Below are positions 1-5,111 of a DNA stretch of 5,111 bases, piece after piece. The notes below the pieces were generated by a model. That model made no database searches. It worked only from the letters and a program-made list of their open reading frames with translations, and was not told the DNA's origin. The position numbers and the translations under genes are program-made. The stretch is from Spongiibacteraceae bacterium (GTDB lineage: Bacteria; Pseudomonadota; Gammaproteobacteria; Pseudomonadales; PIVM01): assembly GCA_030618505.1 (NCBI GenBank), contig JAUXDF010000261.1:1-5111 (forward strand). The letters run 5' to 3'. The first letter of the stretch is position 1. Every line of letters begins with the position of its first letter.

Positions 1-2484
1 ATTTCCTGCATACTTGATATTGCAAACACCCACCACACAACGATGTACCGCACGGGTCAGCGCAACATAGAGCAAACGCAAATCTTCGGCCAAACGCTCT
101 TGCTCAGCGAGGGCCACACTCTCGGCTTGTCCGGTCATATCAACCAACAGATCACCGGTTTTTTCATCATGATACTGAGCCGATGTAACTTCGCGATAGC
201 CCGCCGCAAAAGGCAAATAAACCACATTGTATTCAAGCCCCTTGCTTCGATGTATAGTGACAATCCTTACCAGGTTCTGGTCACTTTCCAGACGCATCTG
301 CTGCTCATCACTACTAGCCCTATCGGTCGACAAACGCGCATCACGAAACCAGTGCATTAAGTCCTGAGGCCCATGCAATTCTACGCTGGCCAGTTGCAAC
401 AATTCAGAAATATGTAAAATATTGGTAAGTACGCGCTCTCCATCTATTTTAGCCAGCACCTTAGCGGCGAGTTCGCGCCGGCTCAGCAATTGCCGCAGCA
501 TTGCCATAACACCCTGGCGCTGCCAGCAAAGATGATATTGATAAAACTCAGATAATAACTGCTCCCAAAGTTGCTCATCATGATTAAGCTGATCGAGCTC
601 CATTGCACTTAAACCAAACAGCGATGTCGCCAATGCCGAGCGAATAATGCGTTCGTTACGCGCCTCCAGGCAGGCCATCAATATCACATAGATATCCTCA
701 GCCTCACTGGTTTGCAGCACACTATCATCACTGATAAACACACTGGGAATATGGTGACGCAGCAGCGCTTGCTTTATTCGCTTTGCTTCGTTGCGATCAC
801 GCACCAACACAGCGATATCCTTTGCCTCCACTGCGCGATCACCAATCAAGGCAGCCCCCTGCTGAGCAGCGCTTAATAGCTGAAATATCTCAGCGGCACA
901 ATGGCGGGCAAAAAACTGCTGATAGTTCTGCTTGCCGATGGCCTTTTCATCGTCACTGAGCAGGCATGAAAAACACAAACCATCTTGCACTTCTTTGTTG
1001 ACCCGCAGCTGAGCACTGCTTTCATCCGCCGCCGCACCAACAGGGCTGAACTGGATATCTGCCTCATAAATAAATGGTTTGCTAGCAAATTCAAACAGTG
1101 CATTAACACCCGCCACCATCACAGCACTGGAGCGGTAATTGGTACCCAGGGTATAGATATTGTCATAGCCCAGCTCACGGCGTGCGCCGATATAGGTAAA
1201 GATATCCGCACCACGAAAGGCGTAGATCGCCTGCTTGGGATCACCGATCATCAATAAACAGGCATCCGCTCTGTTAGCATAAATCTGCTGATAGATCTGG
1301 TATTGCAGGGTATCGGTATCCTGAAATTCATCAATCATCGCCACAGGAAAACGCTGTCGAATAGTGCTTGCCAACAGCTCACCATGGGATGCACTCAGCG
1401 CATTGGCCAGCTGCGACAAAAGATCATCGGGAGCCAAGGTAGCAATCTGCTTTTTTTGCTCTTGTAATAAGTGCTGCACTTCAAGCAGTGCCTGCTGCAA
1501 AATGGCTTCTCTTAAACTAAGATTTTCAAGCAGCAGGTCATCAATTAGATCAAATACCGGATGTCGGGGTGCCTCTCCCTTAGGGGTTTTCTCCAGCAAT
1601 ACCTGCTGGCCAAATTTCTCCAGGCACTTAGGCAGCTGATAATCTAGCGTTTCACTATTGGCAAAGCTGGATATCTGACTCAGCCAGTTAGGCACATTAC
1701 GTTTATTATAAGGATTTTTCTTAATATCCGATTGTTGAATCAACTCGGTAAAATCAATTTCCGCATCACACCACTGCTGCTTGAAGGTGACAATCTTTTG
1801 CAGATTTTTCTGATGCTGCGAGACGATATCAACATCAACCAGTTCAGGAATAAACCGTATCTGCGGTTTGTTAAGCCAGCCATCAACCTCCCTCAACAGC
1901 CCCAGCGGTGATGACCAGTAGCCATTAATGATTTCAGCCAAACTGGCATCAATAGTATAAAAATGCTTGCGCCAATAATCCTTAACTGCCTGCTGCTTAA
2001 GCTCCCTCTCATCGGTAATAAATTCACTATCAAATAACAAACCACTTTCAAAGGCGTTTTGCTTAAGCATACGCTGGCAAAAACCATGAATGGTATAGAT
2101 GGCCGCTTCGTCCATTTGTCGAATGGCATTATTAAGGCGTTCTGCATCTTCATGATGGGCGGTAGAATTATCAAGCAGGCCCTGCAAAATTTTATCTTCA
2201 CTCTGGCCGACAACAAAGGCGATGTGCGCATCACAGATTCGCTGACGGATGCGGTCACGCAGCTCCTGGGTTGCCGCCTTGGTAAATGTAACCACCAGAA
2301 TCTTCTCGACAGACAGCGGCACACCGTCTTGCGTCTGACCCAACAATAAGCGTAAATAAAGCGTTGATATAGTATAGGTTTTCCCTGTGCCGGCACTTGC
2401 CTCAATTAAGCGCACACCGCTTAATGGCATCGTCAAGGGGTCGAGAGCCTGACTGGCTTGATGCTCCTGCTCAGTAGCCATCAT
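1..2484 (-). CDS. recB: RecBCD enzyme subunit RecB, helicase part (C-terminus beyond window)
   Basis: RecB is the 3'-5' superfamily 1A helicase and the sole nuclease subunit of RecBCD. I read this frame codon by codon from 2484 to 1 and found no stop, giving 828 residues of a family near 1,180. The motor is complete: Walker A ASAGTGKT (29-36, catalytic lysine 35, equivalent to E. coli K29), motif Ia VVTFTKAATQELRDR (64-78), IYTIHGFCQRM (129-139), Walker B IDEFQDTD (384-391), motif III IGDPKQAIYAFRGAD (413-427), motif IV LGTNYRS (446-452), motif V VTIHRSKGLEY (742-752) and motif VI EDLRLLYVALTRA (800-812). All key ATPase residues are present, so the motor looks functional. The linker and C-terminal PD-(D/E)XK nuclease domain lie beyond position 1 and cannot be assessed. 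The start is ATG at 2484 or the adjacent in-frame ATG at 2481; both follow a strong ribosome binding site within the recC end. The gene follows recC directly with a few-base overlap, so co-expression and equimolar assembly are likely. Confidence 0.97.
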   Translation of the reverse strand, partial: MMATEQEHQASQALDPLTMPLSGVRLIEASAGTGKTYTISTLYLRLLLGQTQDGVPLSVEKILVVTFTKAATQELRDRIRQRICDAHIAFVVGQSEDKILQGLLDNSTAHHEDAERLNNAIRQMDEAAIYTIHGFCQRMLKQNAFESGLLFDSEFITDERELKQQAVKDYWRKHFYTIDASLAEIINGYWSSPLGLLREVDGWLNKPQIRFIPELVDVDIVSQHQKNLQKIVTFKQQWCDAEIDFTELIQQSDIKKNPYNKRNVPNWLSQISSFANSETLDYQLPKCLEKFGQQVLLEKTPKGEAPRHPVFDLIDDLLLENLSLREAILQQALLEVQHLLQEQKKQIATLAPDDLLSQLANALSASHGELLASTIRQRFPVAMIDEFQDTDTLQYQIYQQIYANRADACLLMIGDPKQAIYAFRGADIFTYIGARRELGYDNIYTLGTNYRSSAVMVAGVNALFEFASKPFIYEADIQFSPVGAAADESSAQLRVNKEVQDGLCFSCLLSDDEKAIGKQNYQQFFARHCAAEIFQLLSAAQQGAALIGDRAVEAKDIAVLVRDRNEAKRIKQALLRHHIPSVFISDDSVLQTSEAEDIYVILMACLEARNERIIRSALATSLFGLSAMELDQLNHDEQLWEQLLSEFYQYHLCWQRQGVMAMLRQLLSRRELAAKVLAKIDGERVLTNILHISELLQLASVELHGPQDLMHWFRDARLSTDRASSDEQQMRLESDQNLVRIVTIHRSKGLEYNVVYLPFAAGYREVTSAQYHDEKTGDLLVDMTGQAESVALAEQERLAEDLRLLYVALTRAVHRCVVGVCNIKYAGN

Positions 2485-5111
2485 GCATCCTCCTCCAGTA
2501 ATTCGTCAAAGCCACTGAAAACCTGTTCAGCCAACGTAAAAAACTCACTCGACCAGTCGGTCAATTCGTCAAAACAACGATGAACATAGGGATTGTCGCC
2601 ATCGCCTGGAATGGAGCGATAGTCATTACCGTTATAAGCCTTGTTCATCGCGACGTGACGCTTGTCCTCATCCTGATACTGTGGGTTGTAAGCTTCATAG
2701 GACGTTTCGGGAATAAAAAACAAGGGTTTGCGCAAACCCTGAAAATACAGATCTACTAATTTCTGCAACTGTGCCCTGGCGACATCGGCATTAAGCGCCT
2801 GTAAGCAAAAGGCCTTTTTCTCTCCGATAAATCGTGACACTGTTGTCTCATCACCCATTGCGCAAAGTGCCAGGTGATTTATCCACAAGTTGATTTTATC
2901 CTTGCCCTTAAATCCACCGGGTCTGTAGTGCACAGGATCACCCTCAACAAGCTGATCAATACGCCCCGCTAAAATTAACTTATCCAACTGCAGGCGGATA
3001 TCGCGGCTGTCAAACTCAATACCTTTATAGGGCTCCAGGCGCTCCACCATAGAAGATAAACCATCAACTATCTGATTAATACTTTGACCCGCAAACATCC
3101 CCAGCGGTAACTTGCCACTCATTCTTTGCTGCTCACCAAAAGCATTTTGATCTGCCTGCTCGCCACCTGCAGACTGACAGTAACTTAACCATTGCTCTTT
3201 AAGTTGGTACTTTTGTAAAGCATCCAGCTCAAAGGGTTCATCGTCAACCAGCTCCTCATCATATTGATAAAAGTAGATACCAAGGCGATGATTAAGAAAA
3301 TATTGGGCAGGATTACGATAAAAACGTATTAACTGTGCAAGCTCTAAATAATCCCTTGTAGACTCATCCGCTATCGGCAATAACTGCGGACAAAAATCTG
3401 CATACCCTTCTGACATGGCCTGCGAGCGATACTGAAGTTTTTCAGCGGCCTGCAACCATTGCGTGGAATAACTATAATGTTGCTCATTGCCCGAGAAATA
3501 CATTTGATTAAAAGGCTGCAGCGGATGCACAACACTCATGTGTTCAAGCAGTTTTTCCGCTGAGGTTTTAGCAGGCAGATGCTCGTCCCCTTGCAAGATA
3601 AAACCCTGCTGGCAATACTCAAGCAGCTCCGCCACCAACACCGATGGCATCCACTCGCTGCTATCACGGTCACTACGCCCCTGATAGCTAATTATTATTT
3701 TTTGCCGAGCAGACAATAGTGCTTCCAGAAAAAGATAACGATCATCATCACGCCGGGAGCGATCACCCTTGCGAAAATCAGCCGCCATCAGATCAAAACC
3801 CAAGGGCTCTACACTGCGCGGGTAAACACCATCATTCATGCCTAATAAACACACCACTTTAAAAGGAATGCTACGCATCGGCATCAAGGTACAAAAGTTC
3901 ACCTGTCCCGCCAAAAAACGCTGACTACCGCCCTGGTTCTGCAGGGCAGAGCGTAGAATATCTAGCAATACCGCATGACTAATCGGTTCTTTAAAGGCTG
4001 CACTCTCAAGCTGCTCGGATAATGCGGCCAGCTGGTCACGAACACTTTGCAAGGCATATTCTTGCTCCTGCTGAGCAAGAAAAAATCGCTCCAGCAAGGT
4101 ATTGATAACAATAATCCACTGCGGAAATTCCCGCTCGCCACGCAACTGTTTTTGTGTCCGCTCAAGGCTATCAATAAAATTAAACAGTTTTCCCAATACC
4201 GTTGCACTGCTACCCTCTACACCATCAAAGGGCATCACACCGCCAAAAGCACCCTGCTCCTCTGGCATGGCATAACCGAGCAGCATTCTTTTTAAGCCAA
4301 AGCTCCAACTGTTTTGTTCATCCGCTGGCAGCTGTAACTCCAGCTTGCTCTGTCCATCCAGCCCCCAGCGAACCCCGGCTTGCTGAACCCAGTGCTGCAG
4401 CTGCGTCTGCTCTTTTTCACTGATGTCAAAACGCATGGCTATCTCAGGCACCATCAACAGATCAAACAGCTCGCTGACCGTAAAGCGACTGGAGGGAAGC
4501 TGTAGCAGTGACTGAAAGGCGATGAGCACCGGGCTTTCCGCCTTTACTGAACGATCCGATATGGACCAGGGGATATACTGCCTGTCTCTGACTCCTGAGC
4601 TATTGCTGGCATCATTGTTAATGTTATTAAAAACAGCCTGAATATAGGGTGTGTAGCTGTCAACATTCGCCATCATCACCACGATATCTTTAGGTGTTAA
4701 GGTCGGGTCCTCTTCAAACAACGCCAGTAGTTGCTCATGCAGCGCCTCCACCTCACGAACCGCGCTATAACAGTTGTGTACAATGATAGATTGATCCTTG
4801 GGATCTATAGCCGTTTTGTGAAGACTGCTATTTAATACTTCAGGGCTTAATTCCACACCACCCCGGTTTTTTAACAGCAGCACATCGCGCTGTATTGTCT
4901 GTAGTAGCGATGCAGGTTCTTGCAGCAAGTAGGCATCCACATCGATGGCATCACACTCGTGCAATAAATCCAGATAGTCCCTGCCTTGTTGAGCCATAGA
5001 TGCCAACAATGGGTTTGCATTCACCAGATGGCTTTCACTATCACCCTGCTGCACAGAAACATCATGCTTTTGCCAAACCGCCTGCATCTTTGCCTGATAT
5101 TTTGGGTTCAT
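2481..5111 (-). CDS. recC: RecBCD enzyme subunit RecC, C-terminal part (N-terminus beyond window)
   Basis: RecC is the non-catalytic scaffold of the cytoplasmic RecBCD complex. It splits the duplex arriving at a double-strand end, feeds the strands to RecB and RecD, and scans the 3' strand for Chi. The visible 876 residues match E. coli RecC closely from about its residue 252 to the C-terminus. Landmarks are NPLLASMAQQGRDYLDLL (33-50), EEDPTLTPKDIVVM (133-146), RMLLGYAM (275-282), the near-identical stretch from FCTLMPMRS to GMNDGVYPR (407-432), GDRSRRDDDRYLFLEALLSA (449-468), and the C-terminal-domain segment LIRFYRNPAQYFLNHRLGI (594-612). No Walker A is visible, as expected for a degenerate helicase and nuclease fold. 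The family is about 1,120 residues long, and the first visible residues MNPKYQAKM align with an internal E. coli segment (KDPAYLAKL). The ATG at 5109-5111 is therefore most likely not the true start, and about 250 residues are missing. The TGA stop at 2483-2481 overlaps the recB start. Identity is very secure; the 5' boundary is not. Confidence 0.97.
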   Translation of the reverse strand: MNPKYQAKMQAVWQKHDVSVQQGDSESHLVNANPLLASMAQQGRDYLDLLHECDAIDVDAYLLQEPASLLQTIQRDVLLLKNRGGVELSPEVLNSSLHKTAIDPKDQSIIVHNCYSAVREVEALHEQLLALFEEDPTLTPKDIVVMMANVDSYTPYIQAVFNNINNDASNSSGVRDRQYIPWSISDRSVKAESPVLIAFQSLLQLPSSRFTVSELFDLLMVPEIAMRFDISEKEQTQLQHWVQQAGVRWGLDGQSKLELQLPADEQNSWSFGLKRMLLGYAMPEEQGAFGGVMPFDGVEGSSATVLGKLFNFIDSLERTQKQLRGEREFPQWIIVINTLLERFFLAQQEQEYALQSVRDQLAALSEQLESAAFKEPISHAVLLDILRSALQNQGGSQRFLAGQVNFCTLMPMRSIPFKVVCLLGMNDGVYPRSVEPLGFDLMAADFRKGDRSRRDDDRYLFLEALLSARQKIIISYQGRSDRDSSEWMPSVLVAELLEYCQQGFILQGDEHLPAKTSAEKLLEHMSVVHPLQPFNQMYFSGNEQHYSYSTQWLQAAEKLQYRSQAMSEGYADFCPQLLPIADESTRDYLELAQLIRFYRNPAQYFLNHRLGIYFYQYDEELVDDEPFELDALQKYQLKEQWLSYCQSAGGEQADQNAFGEQQRMSGKLPLGMFAGQSINQIVDGLSSMVERLEPYKGIEFDSRDIRLQLDKLILAGRIDQLVEGDPVHYRPGGFKGKDKINLWINHLALCAMGDETTVSRFIGEKKAFCLQALNADVARAQLQKLVDLYFQGLRKPLFFIPETSYEAYNPQYQDEDKRHVAMNKAYNGNDYRSIPGDGDNPYVHRCFDELTDWSSEFFTLAEQVFSGFDELLEEDA
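2489..2496 (-). promoter_or_regulatory. Shine-Dalgarno sequence for recB, inside the recC 3' end
   Basis: On the minus strand, GGAGGAGG is a near-ideal anti-16S match lying in the last recC codons (E-E-D). It sits 4 bases before the ATG at 2484 and 7 bases before the in-frame ATG at 2481. The longer spacing is closer to the usual optimum, which slightly favours 2481 as the real start. Because the site lies inside the translated end of recC, ribosomes finishing recC could reinitiate on recB. That coupling is an inference from the spacing. Confidence 0.75.

Noticed and set aside
43..360. 105-codon plus-strand open frame antisense to recB motifs V and VI
   Set aside because: It lies fully opposite conserved RecB helicase coding sequence, shows no domain or convincing ribosome binding site, and is a typical shadow frame.
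985..1257. 90-codon plus-strand open frame antisense to recB
   Set aside because: It lies opposite the conserved RecB motif III and IV region and has no protein features of its own. The same applies to the antisense frames at 1364-1639, 2059-2349, 4047-4295 and 4202-4423.
2286..2300. Chi-like octamer near ACCACCAGAAT
   Set aside because: It differs from the complement of E. coli Chi (CCACCAGC) at the last base. No exact Chi octamer was noticed on either strand, and one would mean little in a window this small.
1893..2405. 170-codon minus-strand open frame overlapping the recB 5' part in another frame
   Set aside because: The recB frame across the same bases is uninterrupted and carries the Walker A and other helicase motifs. 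The alternative frame gives a basic, Cys/Arg/Leu-rich sequence with no recognisable family, and it is not needed to explain a frameshift.
1..2484. Possibility that recB is a pseudogene
   Set aside because: All codons from 2484 to 1 were read in one frame with no stop, and all helicase motifs occur in order at the expected spacing. The gene is simply open at the window edge.
3962..4207. 81-codon minus-strand open frame inside recC
   Set aside because: It overlaps the intact recC frame on the same strand, has no recognisable family, and is explained as an off-frame reading.

Overview
The window holds two adjacent, overlapping minus-strand genes of the RecBCD recombination and repair nuclease/helicase, recC followed by recB, and both are cut by the window edges. 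Essentially every base is coding. I see no RNA gene, mobile element, CRISPR array, terminator or intergenic space. Gene order and high similarity to the Escherichia coli RecB and RecC sequences (recalled, not searched) point to a gammaproteobacterium or close relative. Base composition looks moderate in GC, by eye only. I cannot name the genus.

Layout, read on the minus strand from right to left: positions 5111-2481 encode the C-terminal part of RecC (876 codons, then TGA). Comparison with E. coli RecC suggests that about 250 N-terminal residues lie beyond position 5111, so the ATG at the very edge is probably an internal methionine. Positions 2484-1 encode the N-terminal 828 residues of RecB, covering the whole superfamily 1 helicase motor. 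The frame is open through position 1, and the C-terminal nuclease domain lies outside the window.

The genes overlap as ATGA at the recC stop, with a strong GGAGGAGG Shine-Dalgarno sequence inside the recC 3' end. This indicates one transcript and probable translational coupling. The ptrA (protease III) gene that separates recC from recB in E. coli is absent here. recD would be expected downstream of recB, to the left of position 1, but cannot be seen. Together the products would form the RecBC core that processes double-strand breaks: RecB is the 3'-5' motor and carries the nuclease, while RecC splits the duplex and scans for Chi.

This is an ordinary housekeeping region. I found no sign of a previously undescribed system, and the findings below are modest points about gene boundaries, operon structure and conserved residues.
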